DNA of 64,000 nt from Madurella fahalii. Taxonomy: Eukaryota > Ascomycota > Sordariomycetes > Sordariales. Positions 11,389 through 22,324 of this stretch are shown one piece after another. The stretch spans positions 2,542,001 through 2,606,000 of the forward strand of contig CM056878.1 in the NCBI GenBank assembly GCA_029876055.1, read 5' to 3'. The position numbers were made by a program, and so were the translations under genes. Under the pieces are notes generated by a model. That model had not been told where the DNA came from and made no database searches. It saw nothing but the letters and a program-made list of their open reading frames with translations. Positions within the stretch are counted from its first letter, which is position 1. Every line of letters begins with the position of its first letter.

Positions 11389-13004
11389 ATGAGCTCTGCT
11401 TCAGTCGTCGCCGATGCGAGGCAGCGAGCTCGGGAACTGGACCGGGAAGATCCGCTCGCGTTTACCCGCTGCGAGTTCAACATCCCAACTCGGTCCCAGA
11501 TCGCCAGTACCCGCTTGGTCGACTCAGGTGTGACGGCTCCCTCTACCCGGGGTCTTTATTAGTCCAACGACAGGGGCTAACCGTGTCATGGCATCGCCAT
11601 CTCAGCCTCGGCAGCATCTGAAGCTGATGAGGCAGCCGCAAGGAAGTGTGTCTACCTCTGCGGGAATTCTCTGGGCTTACAGCCTAAGAGGACCAGTACC
11701 CGTCTGAACCAATACCTGTCGACATGGGCCACACAGGGTGTACAGGGGCACTTTAAGCTCCTCGATGGGTCACCCCTCCCGACATGGCTTGATGCCGATG
11801 CGCGGGCAGCCCAGCTCATCGCCCCGATCGTGGGCGCCTCCGAGTCCGAGGTTGCCGTCATGCAGACGCTGACGGCTAACCTCCACCTCCTGATGTCCGC
11901 ATTTTACCGTCCAGACATCAGCGGAAGGCACAAGATCATCCTAGAGAGCAAGGCGTTTCCCAGCGACCATGTGAGCCTAGCCTAGCCCCCTTTCTCCCTA
12001 TACATCCAGACGGACAACCCGCTAACGCAACTCCTGGCTACCTCCAGTTCGCCGTGGAAACCCAGCTCCGCCACCACGGCCTCGATCCGTCCACCTCCAT
12101 GGTTATCATCCAGTCCCAGACGTCCAAAGATAATGTCCTCTCCACATCCGAGATCCTCTCAGCCATCTCAGCCCACGCCGGCTCCACCGCCCTGCTCCTC
12201 CTGCCGGGAATCCAGTACTACACCGGTCAATTACTCGACATAGCCTCCATCACCGCCTTCGCCCACAGGTACGGCATCTTTGTCGTCTGGGACCTGGCGC
12301 ACGCGGTCGGCAACGTCCCCTTGTCCCTGCACGAGTGGGGCGTCGACGCCGCTGCCTGGTGCAGTTACAAGTACCTCAACGGCGGGCCCGGCTGCATCGG
12401 CGGCATGTTTGTCCACGAGCGGAACAGCGCCGTGACACGGCTGATCACGGACGAGCGGCCCGAGGAAGGGTACACGAACCGCCTGGCAGGGTGGTGGGGC
12501 AACGACAAGGGCACGCGCTTCGGCATGGCCAACCGGTTCCACCCCGTCAGGGGCGCCGCCGGCTTCCAGCTGAGCAACCCGAGCATCCTGGACATCACCA
12601 GCCTGAGCGCGTCGCTCGAGGTGTTTGAGCTGGCGGGCGGGATGGCCAGATTGCGGGAGAAGTCGAGGGGCTTGACCGGGTTTTTGGAGGGGCTGTTGGT
12701 CAAGGATTACGAGGAGGGAGGGGCCTTTGGGGAGGAGGAGAGGAGGCTGTTCCGGGTGATCACGCCGCGCGATCCCGACCAGAGGGGGGCGCAGCTGAGC
12801 TTGTTGCTGGAGGACGGGCTGCTGGAGACGGTCATGAAGGAGTTGGAGAGGAGGGGGGTGATTGTGGATGAGAGGAAGCCCAATGTCATCAGGGTCGCGC
12901 CCGCGCCGCTGTATAATACGTTTGAGGACTGCGTCGAGTTTGTCGAGGCGTTCAAGGAGGCGCTGGCCGCAGGGCTGAAGATCAAGTGCAGGATTGGAGA
13001 GTAG
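11389..13004 (+). CDS. bna5: Kynureninase
   Basis: This PLP enzyme cleaves kynurenine or 3-hydroxykynurenine to anthranilate or 3-hydroxyanthranilate plus alanine, in tryptophan breakdown and de novo NAD synthesis. Exons are 11389-11527, 11606-11970 and 12048-13004, giving 486 residues, a normal length. Intron 1 has GTGTGA and CTCAG ends with a CTAAC branch; intron 2 has GTGAGC and CCTCCAG ends. The signatures run in order: CGNSLGLQPK (residues near 70), LTANLHLLMSAFYRP, KAFPSDHFAVETQLRHHG, VWDLAHAVGNVPL, then the PLP lysine in SYKYLNGGPGC (Lys276, codon at 12369-12371), and GFQLSNPSILDI. The start was chosen because this ATG opens the only frame that joins the family-conserved second exon. 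The gene stands alone between two gene-poor stretches, and no other tryptophan-pathway gene is nearby. Confidence 0.95.
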
Positions 13005-16000
13005 ATATTCGCAAGACTGGATGAAGTCAGCCAGATGCACATGGGCTTGGTGCGTTGCCGTGTGCTCTATGTTGCAAAGTTAAGTGATGCTCGCACCTGT
13101 GATGTAGATGCAGCCATATTTGTTTACTTTACCCCTATTTTATTTCCGCTGGGGTTGTCGTCATTTTCATTGGCTGGGTTTATTTGCTCTTGGCCTCACA
13201 ACAGAGAAGAGCCAACTTGTGTCAGATTCGAAGGCATTACGAGGCATGCATCCTGTGCTACTAGCGGATAATTTGTCTTCCCAATATACGCCAGTAAATA
13301 CCAGCGTCTCATCTACCCATCCCGCTGCCGACGTCTGTCGTGATATTGATTTCAATCGTAAAGTTACGTAGCATAAGTAGTTTTCTGACCAACAATACAC
13401 CAAGGCAGGGGGTGAGAGGCTCAAAGTCTACGGCACCTTCGCCAATGTATGCGTCAGAATTTGCCGCGGGCAGGAAGGGGCAATATTCGTGGTCGCTCCC
13501 AAGCGTACGGCTAACGACGTTTACTGGGTTGGAAGGTAGCCAAGACTTTAAGCTCAAGGCTTATCCTAGAGCGGGCGCTTGTCTAGGAAATCGATTAGCA
13601 GATATCTCATTGTGTAGCACGGTTTGCGGAGCTAGAAATTCCGAAGCCGTGCTAGTTAGGACCTTGTAGCCGCTCTAATTAACGTGAAGGACAAAGGGGG
13701 AGAGATTTTTGATGTGTCGTATGAGACAAAAGTAACCGGCGCCTTTAGCAGCGAAGCACCTAGAAAGACCGGGAGGCAGCGGAGTGCAGCTGTGATAACC
13801 TCGACTTGTTTCAGTGGAGATAGTTCCAATTTACTAACGTCTAAAATAGTTAACCTCCGGATGGTCACAGTTGACGGTAGAACAGGAGCCCTATGAACAG
13901 GGGAATAAGCGGGTCCAAAGTGAGGTCGGATACGATAGAGGTGATGATAAGTGGTCAGGCTCCGCAAGGGGGGGTTGCTCTCTGTAACTCGTATATAGTG
14001 ATGGGAATGACTCTCTACTTGCACTCCTGAGCGGTGGCAATGGACTGTTCCATTCTTGCAGAGCAGCTCGCTCCGGCTGCAACAAGTGCCTTGAATCGAA
14101 GCGACGAGACAACTCCTGGGTTGTCCTCTGCTAAATACAGGAATAGTGGCCCAACTAAAGACCGCCGGGCAGGAATGTTTCACAGCAGTCGCTGGGCGGC
14201 GACTCAAGAGATCATCTGCTATGCTCGGGCCTTGGACATGTCCCGTTTGTGCTGACTGGTATACGCAACTACCTGTAGCACTCCTGGATCTCGATTCCAT
14301 CGTGTCCGGCCCCCTCAATACAGGGAATCCGGTGATCTGTTGAGTGGATAGGGGCGGGGCAGCTTCAGCTTTGACATGTAGGCCGTGTTTGGACTGCACA
14401 ATAGCTGCTCTGGATCTGAAATGTCTATAGGGCTTCCGATGATGCTAGCCTTAAAATTTCCCGGCTACTGGCCGGCATCTCTAGCCACCTGAAATCAAGT
14501 CCGGGACAGCCTCAACAGATGTACAGTGACTCAGGGCAGTAAAGACATGATAACTCTCAACCGGATTGTGCAAATACGGGAGTGAAACAGACCGGAACCG
14601 CAACCACAGTGCGCGAAGATGCAGGGCCGCGCTCCTAATGACGAGCCCCGGCAGGAGCAGCGCGGGAATCCCGTCCACACAGACTAAAAACGCGCCAGAG
14701 CCCATTAGTGATTCTAACAATTCCTATTAAGAGGGCCCGCATTAGTCGAGCGTCTCGTTGTAACGCGAAAGATACAAACCGCACATCAGAGGTTGGCGTT
14801 ACATATGACCACAATCCGGCCGTCGAATACGGGATTCCTTCACTTGCACGACACCAAGAACAGGACAACGTCATCATGCTCCCCGTCAGTGTCTGCATCA
14901 GCTGTGCCTATCAGAAGATCATCGATAACAACGAGATCCCTGCCAGAATCAGCGTTGCATCACCAAGTTTAAGATGGCGTTGTCGGTACTAAACGACATC
15001 TAATTCAAGTAGCGAGCCCATCCTTGGTGCGGGATGGCCGTACGCAGTTGGTTAGGCGTAGCAATGAATGTGCGGTACGGGGTTGGTGACATTGTGGGTT
15101 GTGGATGGGGTATGGAAAGGCCCTTCCTCCCGTGGCGAAAACCAAAGGAGAGCGGGACCGTTCCTAATTATCCCGCTACCTCCCTGGTCACCATACGTGA
15201 GACGGAAACGCCAGCGTTCAAATCTCCCCAGGGCTGTTTCTACAATCACCTCCCACCTCACCCCACCGCTAGAATAGAGATACATCGACGTCGCCCGTCG
15301 ATATACAATTTGCCACCACGGCAGGCTCTCACTAACTGAGGGACAAGTAGAGCCCCAAACATCGTCGTTCCTCAGCAGCCCCCTAACGCAACTCTTTTGG
15401 GACTTCTCCGGGAGCCAGGGAGGTTGAAGAGATCAATACTTTATGCATTAACCACCATGGGCTAGTCCCAGAACAGCAGGGACTGCTGCGGGTGAGCCGG
15501 CCACATCATTGACGCCCGGCAAACGCCCTCAAGCCCACTTGGGGTAAACATCCCTAGGGGTCAATAACGGGCGAGACAGGCATCAAAACTGCTGATAAGT
15601 TGGAGGACGGCGTGTGACGCTGGAGGGGAACAACGATTTGCGGTACCGAAATGTGTCTTCTTTACCCGGCAGCAAACAAGAAAAAGAGACAACACCAAGT
15701 GAGCACATAATGGGCAACACCCTTCCTGTATTCCCTCGCCATGGCACAACACGGCGCATGGCTACCATAACATATCGCCGACGGAAACGAAGAGCACTCC
15801 CCTCCCTGCTCCATTCCCCATCCCAGGCAGGCCAAGTATTCATAAGCAGAGTAATCCCGGTGCCACCCCCCATGTGATTCGTCGATTCGTACCAGCCCAG
15901 CGCAGCTAATGAGAGAAAGGGGTAAGATAGGTGCCGGTAAAACGCCCAAGAGGAGAAAGGAACCCCATAAGCAGTCAATCAGCCGCTGCCCTTTGTTCGT

Positions 16001-16131
16001 GACGAAGCAAGCTGCGTTGTATTCACTAGCTCGGGTGGGTGCTAGGCAATCGCAGACAAATAGCAGACCTTTCCCTAAGACCGCCTGAGATGCTCCAAAA
16101 CAGAAAGAATTGCCCCATGATTGCCCGCATT
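13005..16131. other. Gene-poor intergenic region (about 3.1 kb)
   Basis: This lies between the convergent kynureninase and eL32 genes. The part from about 13.3 to 15.4 kb looks lower in GC than the neighbouring genes. The longest frame (13656-14399, minus, 247 codons) is rich in Ser, His and Cys, shows no domain, and starts within scrambled sequence; I do not call it a gene. A decayed repeat or a noncoding RNA is possible but not shown. Confidence 0.5.
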
Positions 16132-16948
16132 TTAGACCTCCGTCGTGACCTTCGCCTTCGGGTTGGTGACCTTGACGCCTAATTGCTTCGCCCTCGTGAT
16201 GATGTCGATCCGCTTCCTCGACGAGACGTTGTGAGCGATCCTGTAGAGTTATATGTCAGCCCCTCAGCGCCCAACTTATCCACCCAAGTAGACTTTTTTT
16301 TTTTTTTTTTTTTTTGTTTTTGGGGGCATGTGTTCGGAGCGAGATGCAACGTACTCGGCGGCGTAGGTCTTGTTGTGCATGAGGAGCAGCTCGACATCCT
16401 TGACGTTGCTGACGCGGAAGGCCTTGTGGCCAGAGGGCATCATGTGGCGGGTCTTCTTGTTGGAGCCATAACCGATCTAGAACATGACAAAGCCGCAATC
16501 GGAATGTTAGCCGTTGTTCCTTGTTGCCGCGTTGTGTGTTCCCGGTAAAGGAATCCCCCATTCCACCACTGGCCTTCAATCCCTTCCCCCCCGCCCCCGG
16601 GCTAGCACCCCGAGGAAGACCTAGGAAGAGCAGCCACGTACCGAGGGCATAGCAAGATTGCCCTTGAATCGTCTCCGGACCCGGTTATCGATACCCTTGG
16701 GCTTGCGCCATGCCGCATCCACGCACTTGAAGCGGTCGCTCTGATGGCGCATAAAGCGCTTCGTACCTGCAAAACATGCTCGTCAACATCCATATCCTGA
16801 CGAGAAAATCGCCGCTAGCTTCGAACGTGGTGTCCCGGCTGGAGTGGCGAGGACGTTTGGGTAGATTGTCTGGCAATCGGTAGTGTCTTTAGGATTCGAG
16901 GGACGTACGCTTCTTCACGATCGGGATGTGCTTCTTAGCGGCAACCAT
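16132..16948 (-). CDS. RPL32: 60S ribosomal protein eL32
   Basis: Ribosomal protein eL32 of the large cytosolic subunit. Coding exons on the minus strand are 16948-16909, 16766-16642, 16476-16355 and 16240-16132, giving 131 residues, the exact family length. Recognisable stretches are MVAAKKHIPIVKKRTKRFMR, WRKPKGIDNRVRRRFKG, GYGSNKKTRHMMPSGHKAF and the ending KQLGVKVTNPKAKVTTEV. The start ATG follows directly on a splice acceptor (AACAG): a 5' UTR intron spans 16949-17016 with donor GTAAGT, so the first exon is noncoding, a common layout for fungal ribosomal protein genes. The last intron (16241-16354) carries a 22-base homopolymer that is poly(A) in the transcript. A TTAGGGTT telobox lies upstream at 17118-17125. 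Confidence 0.95.
16294..16315 (-). repeat. Homopolymer T22 inside the last RPL32 intron
   Basis: Twenty-two T in a row on the plus strand, read as poly(A) in the RPL32 pre-mRNA, about 40 bases after the donor at 16354. A second, shorter T-run follows after one G (16317-16321). It lies between the donor GTACGT and the acceptor CTACAG and does not disturb the coding sequence. Confidence 0.9.
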
Positions 16949-17117
16949 CTGTTCGGCAGGTTAGAACAAACTGGATCACGTAATTGAGCCGAGCACAGCG
17001 GGATCGCGAGACTTACCTTGGCGGTCTTGTTGTCGGGTGATGGTCGAACTTTTGGCGGGCGTCACGATCGGGACCTACCTTGGGAAAAAAATCCAGAAAT
17101 TGATTGAGCTGGTGGGC

Positions 17118-17125
17118 TTAGGGTT
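17118..17125 (-). promoter_or_regulatory. Telobox (AACCCTAA) upstream of RPL32
   Basis: The plus strand reads TTAGGGTT, so the RPL32 strand carries AACCCTAA about 100 bases above the donor of the 5' UTR intron. Telomere-repeat-like boxes bound by Tbf1-type factors are known upstream of ribosomal protein genes in many fungi, so position and target fit. Binding itself is inferred. Confidence 0.55.
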
Positions 17126-17236
17126 GTGTGAAATTGTTAAGGCTGGCTGGTCAGTGCGCCAATTTGGCCTGGCTCAGATTTCAGAAGACGGCTACTGGGC
17201 TTGGCAAACAAGGGTCTAGAGGAATGTGGGTCTAAT

Positions 17237-17250
17237 CGTTATCGATAACG
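17237..17250. promoter_or_regulatory. Perfect 14-base palindrome with back-to-back GATA cores
   Basis: CGTTATCGATAACG is its own reverse complement. It contains TTATC and GATAA facing each other, and a further TTATC follows at 17254-17258. It could bind a dimeric or paired GATA-type factor, or a TATCGATA-binding protein, in the RPL32 upstream region. The role is inferred from sequence only. Confidence 0.35.
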
Positions 17251-17671
17251 GAGTTATCGCGTTGCCCGAGTACAGCACCCCTCTTCCGCTGGGCGCTTGT
17301 ACCAAGGGGACATCGTCCTTGAGACGGAGCATCAAGCCGGGGTCATTATGTCATGCCATAGTCTATGCGGGAGTATCTGCCCCAATATACAAGTGATCCG
17401 GCCTCCAGTACTGCGGATCGCATCGTCCATCTATCCTGGGGGAGTGCCATCCCCGACCATGCCGCCTTCCCAAGAGAACTGCGGCCATCAAAGCGAGGGC
17501 ATCACCGTCCATGAGCGACGAGGCGCCTGGTTATCCAACCGGACATGGCCTTGTCAACGCCTCAGTGGATAATTAAATGGGAAAACCACGCTCCAGTAGG
17601 TTGAGTAGCTAGCCTCGACCCTAGTATCGAAGCGGGAAACCCGGAGCCGCGACTATCTCTAGTCGGCTTGT

Positions 17672-17692
17672 AAAAAAAAAAAAAAAAAAAAA
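17672..17692 (+). repeat. Homopolymer run of 21 A
   Basis: A perfect A21 run located about 100 bases past the stop codon of the Hsp40 gene, flanked by CTTGT and GGCAGAACG. I saw no clear flanking target-site duplication. Confidence 0.9.
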
Positions 17693-17792
17693 GGCAGAAC
17701 GAGAAAAGTGTCCTTCATCCGCTGTGATCCGTCCGCTGATGACGCCCCATCTAGTGGCCAATTTTCTTATAGCCTTTGACCGGCACCTAGTC

Positions 17793-19273
17793 TTACTGCG
17801 TGGCGCATTGTGGGCCACCCTCGTCATCATCTTCATCCTCCCACTCACCGCCGTATCGTGGATCACCTTGGTGAGCACCCATCTGCACGGTATGTTAGCA
17901 GTGCTCATACTTGATGTGTTAACCAAGTTGTAGGACGCACCTTCTCGATATCTGCATCTTCCTCAAACTCGACATCGTCGACAACATCCGCCTTTATTGG
18001 TGGTGCAGGAGGGGGGAGAAGCTTCTGCAGAGCCTCGTAGTCGCTGTCCTTCTCCAGCCAGCCATTCTCTGGGAAGTCAATCTTGACAATCAAGTAGAGA
18101 TCGCCCTTCATTTCGCCTCTTTTGAAAGGCATACCCTCTCCTGGAACCTTGAGCGCATCATTGGGCCGGAGAACCTTGCCGCGGGGGTGGTCTATGTGGA
18201 TACCTCTGCCGTCAAGGTGCTTCAGGACTACTCGCGAGAAACCAGACAGGGCTTCAGCTAGGGTGACGTGCAGGTCGGCCGAGAGGTCGTGTCCGATGCG
18301 GGTGAAATGTTCGTGCGGCTCCTCGACCAGGTGGAAGATGAGGTCGCCCGGGGTCCGGTCTGGCAGCTGATCCGCCTCGCCTTCGAGCACGATCCGCTCG
18401 CCCTGCATGGAGCCGCGAGGGATGTAGAGCTCCAGCGCCTTGGTCTCCTTGACCGTCCGCTTTCCTTTGCACTTCTTGCAGCGGTCTTTCTCCTTGTAGT
18501 GCGTACCGGATCCTTGGCAGTGGTCGCACGGTATGACCTCCTTGGTGACGAGGCCGGGGCCGATCTGTCGGAATGCTTCCTGGCGCCCGATCCCGCGGCA
18601 CCGTTCGCACTTTTCGGGCTTGACCTTGTCTTTTGCGCCGGTGCCCTTGCACTGACCGCATATGACCTGCTTCTCGGCGGCGAACTTGACTGTTTTGCCT
18701 TTGTAGAGCTCCTCAAGCGTCACTTTGTAGGGCTGCTCCTCGTCGGGGCCACGTCTTGGGCCCCGCGGACCGCCGGGACCGCCGCCCGGCATGCCGCCCA
18801 TGCTGAAGCCAAACATCTGCGAGAGGATGTCGTTCAGATCGGGTCCGGCTCCTGGCCCGCCTCTCGACGAGTCGAAGGCGGCCATGCCATGGGTGTCGTA
18901 GAGGTGGCGCTTCTCCTCATCGCGGAGAATCTCGTACGCTTGCGTGACCGCCTTGAACTTGGCTTCGGACTCGACCCGTCTCTCTTCGGGGACTTTGTCG
19001 GGGTGGTGTTGCAGCGCCAACTGCCCAGCCGTCAGCACTTGATCAGACGAACCACCCAAGGCAGTCAAACTCACCTTCCTGTAAGCCTTCCTAATCTCGT
19101 TGGGGCTGGCTGACTTATCCACGCCAAGAAGCGCTGCATGCCCGAGAGGCCAAGGTTAGCATGGGGGCATCCTGTAGGGCGACGGGGACAGAGTGCGCGA
19201 CGTGGGCGAGGAGGCGCAGCATACCGTAGAGGTCAACGTCGTCACCAGCGCTGGTGCTGGGTCCGCCGTCCAT
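17793..19273 (-). CDS. YDJ1: Type I Hsp40 co-chaperone, Ydj1/Mas5-like, with prenylation motif
   Basis: Class A J-protein that stimulates Hsp70 ATPase and delivers clients, in the cytosol and on membranes. Minus-strand exons are 19273-19225, 19133-19075, 19020-17941 and 17882-17793, giving 425 residues (yeast Ydj1 has 409). In order: J-domain starting DVDLYALLGVDKSA with HPD at residues 42-44; Gly-rich linker GGMPGGGPGGPRGPRRG; four zinc-binding repeats CGQCKGTG, CERCRGIG, CDHCQGSG and CKKCKGKR (the last degenerate, as in Ydj1); two substrate-binding domains; and an acidic tail ending CATQ, a CaaX-type farnesylation motif. The second intron (19021-19074, 54 bases) is in frame and stop-free, but its removal restores AYRKLALQHHPDK. 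The last exon is needed to recover the CaaX box. The gene diverges from the mitochondrial GluRS gene. Confidence 0.93.
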
Positions 19274-19935
19274 GTTGGCTACTTAATGTGGTTTTCGGGC
19301 TCTCGAATGCCCAAGCAATCCGCTACTGCGATCCTGCCAGAAAAGAAGTACGTTCTAAAACTTGGGCAAGAGACGACTTGCAAGTGGCTGAGACTTGGAT
19401 GGCAGAGAGCCTTGGGGTTCGGGTGGTTGGAGTGGAAAATTCAGCACATCGATGGTGCTGCCCCACGTCCAGAAAGCACTACCACGGACGAAGGAGCTTT
19501 CTATAGAACTCTCAAAAGCCACCGGATGGTCGGCTGTTTGCAGTTACATAGACTTGAAGCGAGGAACAAGGAGCCCTTTCCTGCTGAAAACACCCAAAGA
19601 ACTGCAGAGTCAAAGTCTCGATCTCACCTGGCGCCAAATCCAATGTTATGCCATGGTGGGTAACAGACATGCAGTAGGGTCTCGGCGGTGACGCCGGGGC
19701 AGCTGTAACTATCATGTATAGCGATGTAATTACGATGGTGGAGCAACAGCGCCCCGCACCCCTGTCAATCGATGGGATTCCCGAGACGGGACCCAGCTAA
19801 CGGAGCAAGGCAGGTACCGTATGTACTGTGCTGTACACACTGGATGTACACTACCTTGGTACGGCACCTCGACCCGCTGAGACCGTTCCATCTTCACGAC
19901 AAACCGGTCGGCGCCTGGGGAAGCTGCGCGTCACC
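19274..19935. promoter_or_regulatory. Divergent promoter region of the Hsp40 and MSE1 genes
   Basis: About 660 bases lie between the two start codons. The half nearest MSE1 carries a cluster of GTAC motifs at 19814-19863 (GTACCGTATGTAC, CTGTACAC, GTACAC, GGTACGG). On the Hsp40 side there is an imperfect heat-shock-like arrangement of GAA and TTC blocks near 19340-19357, which does not match a strict heat-shock element. No coding frame is convincing. Confidence 0.4.
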
Positions 19936-22040
19936 ATGAGAGGCATCGTCCTCCTGAGGAGGCCGCTGTGTTCAGGATGCGCCCAGCGGGGGCTTCTGTC
20001 CATCTCACAGCAGCGCTTACAGAGGTTCTCATTCGGCTCAAATCTTGCTGCTCAAGCAGCGGTGCAGCAGGCTCGACGCGAGAAGTTCGATCTGCCTGAC
20101 ACGCCATGTCGCGCCCGCTTTGCGCCCTCGCCCACCGGGTATTTGCATTTAGGGTCTCTGCGGACAGCCTTGTTCAACTACCTCTTAGCGAAAGCAACCG
20201 GTGGCCAGTTTGTGTTGCGCATCGAAGACACTGACCAGGTGAGGTCTTTGTCCTTGGCAGTAGAACTCCATTCCAACGTGTATGTCGCTCATTCTTTGCA
20301 ACTGTAGAGCCGCTTGGTTCCCGACGCAGAACGGAGGCTGTATGAAGACCTTCGGTGGGCCGGGCTGTCGTGGGACGAAGGTGAGTTCTTGAATGTGTGT
20401 CCCGTCGACCTGGCCCATACCCGTGCTCACCTCTTCTGGCAGGTCCGGACATCCAGGGGCCATACGGACCATACCGACAGGTAAAACACTTGTTTTCGTT
20501 TACGACGCAGTCGAGAGCGCCGCAGCTGATTGTCTCAGTCCGAAAGGCTTCCGCTTTACAGCGAGCATGCCGACAAGCTTGTGCGTGAGGGCAAGGCCTA
20601 CAGATGCTTTTGCTCGCCCGAAGCTCTAGAGCAACACAAGAGAGTGGCCCACGAGCATGGAGGATCTACCCAATATCCCGGCACATGCCGCGTCATTTCT
20701 GCGGAGGAGTCTGATGACCGTGCCGCCAAAGGGGACAAGTTCGCTATTCGGTTCAAAAGTGCCGAGGAGCCCGTCATGATCCACGACATCGTCTACCACC
20801 GGTACCGGAAGAAAGACCCCGAAGACGACTATATCATCATGAAACGTGACGGTTTCCCTACTTACCACTTTGCCAACGTCGTCGATGACCGCCACATGAA
20901 GATCACCCATGTGATCCGGGGAGCGGTAAGACGAGCAATTTACATGGGCGGACTGGACTGACTCTCTGGCCCGTCTATTGCGCAGGAGTGGCTCATATCG
21001 ACACCGAAACATGTCGAACTGTACAACGCCTTCGGGTGGGCACCCCCCAAGTTTGCCCACCTCGGCCTGCTTGTAGATGAGCAGAAGCAGAAGCTAAGCA
21101 AACGGCATGCTGGCGCCAACATGTCCTGGTACAAAGACGGGTACATTCTCCCGGAAGCCCTTCTTAACTTTGCCGTTTTGCTGGGCTGGCGCGGGAAACA
21201 AAAACTAGGCATCCTGGGCCTGCAAGACATGGTCAACAATGTAAGCGGCTCGTCGCAACGGCTATGTAAGAGTCCATGGCTGACATCAAAACGTCCTAGT
21301 TCTCCATGCAGTTCACCAGAGGCGACATAGTCGTGTCCATGGCCAAGCTGCCCCACCTCCAGGACCAGCACCTCAAACGCCTCTGGCAGAACCCAACACC
21401 AACAAACACGGCCCTCTTCGAGAGCCACGTCCTAAAACCCTTTAGAGCGGCCATCCGAGAGGTCGACTCAGCCAGGGCAAGCGGCGCAGAGACCGCGCCT
21501 GGTGATATCCCTGTCGCATCCCTCGGCAAGCCCCTCCCGACGGCCCAGATCCTAGAAGAGCGCTTCCGAAGCGATCTCGGGGACGGCCTGCTGAGCGCCA
21601 AGGGAAGCAGCCTGATGCCGGACCCCACGGCACGGTTCAGTGCTGCTGTCTCCCATCTCAGGCATTTCATCTGGGAGATACCGCGCGGCGCGCTTAAAGC
21701 CTCTCTCCTGGAGATACAGCCGGATACGCTAACGCTGCGCGACAAGCCGGCGCAGCTGAGCGACGTCATGTCGCATTTCGTGGAGCAATTCAGCGCCGTC
21801 GCGGAGGGGAGCTGGACTCGAGACACGCTGCACCGACTATTGCGCGATATGGAGAAGCAGGGCCCACAGGGCATGTACACGCTGTTGCGACGGGCACTGC
21901 TTGCGGCGGGGCATGGAATGCCAATCGCCCGGGCGATGGAGATACTGGGCAGAGAAGAGACGTTGCGGCGCCTGGAGGCGGCGAGGCTTGCGGCAGAGGA
22001 GATTTCTGCTTCGCAGGCTGATGGAACATCAGCTGCCTAA
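19936..22040 (+). CDS. MSE1: Mitochondrial glutamyl-tRNA synthetase
   Basis: Class I aminoacyl-tRNA synthetase that charges tRNA with glutamate for mitochondrial protein synthesis. Exons are 19936-20238, 20308-20380, 20443-20480, 20539-20925, 20986-21240 and 21300-22040, giving 598 residues, with all five introns closing in frame. The N-terminal 45 residues are rich in Arg, Leu and Ser with few acids, as in a mitochondrial presequence. The HIGH-type signature reads APSPTGYLHLGSLRTALFNY (near 20130-20180), followed by LRIEDTDQ; the KMSKS-type signature reads KLSKR (21091-21105). The start is the ATG in TCACCATGA; the frame is open further upstream only from a non-ATG codon. The C-terminal third is the anticodon-binding region. 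Exon 3 is only 38 bases. Confidence 0.95.
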
Positions 22041-22324
22041 GCCTAGTAGGACTGTCGATCAATCTCCTGCTGGAGAGTTGTATAAACTACCTTATAGAGT
22101 AGACGGGAATGTCTTGTAGGACTAGGATGGACTAAACGGAATCATGTACAATACCTTAACCACTCGCCCCTGTGGTCTTTTCCGCAGCGCCTCCTTCGCC
22201 GTCTAATAAACACCAAGAATCACCTAATCTCATGCCCCATGCGTTCCAGAAATAACAAAGCCTTGGCTTTATGGGTGAAACTCTTTTCATCCCCACAGAC
22301 AAACTCCTTAAACCCGTATCTCAT
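22041..22324. other. Short convergent intergenic spacer
   Basis: Only 284 bases separate the stop codons of MSE1 and CSN5, so the two 3' UTRs probably overlap as antisense RNAs. Nothing else is seen. Confidence 0.5.

Larger units (their letters stand above)
17017..17792. other. Intergenic, RPL32 promoter and Hsp40 3' region
   Basis: This region holds the noncoding first exon and promoter of RPL32 (transcribed leftward) and the 3' end of the Hsp40 gene (also leftward). It contains a telobox (17118-17125), a 14-base GATA-type palindrome (17237-17250), a small inverted repeat GACTA-TCTC-TAGTC near 17651, and 21 A at 17672-17692. I see no coding frame. Confidence 0.55.

Noticed and set aside
13656..14399. 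247-codon frame on the minus strand in the gene-poor region
   Set aside because: Composition is rich in Ser, His, Cys and Arg with no domain or membrane pattern, and it has no supporting splice context. It looks like chance in moderately GC-rich noncoding DNA.
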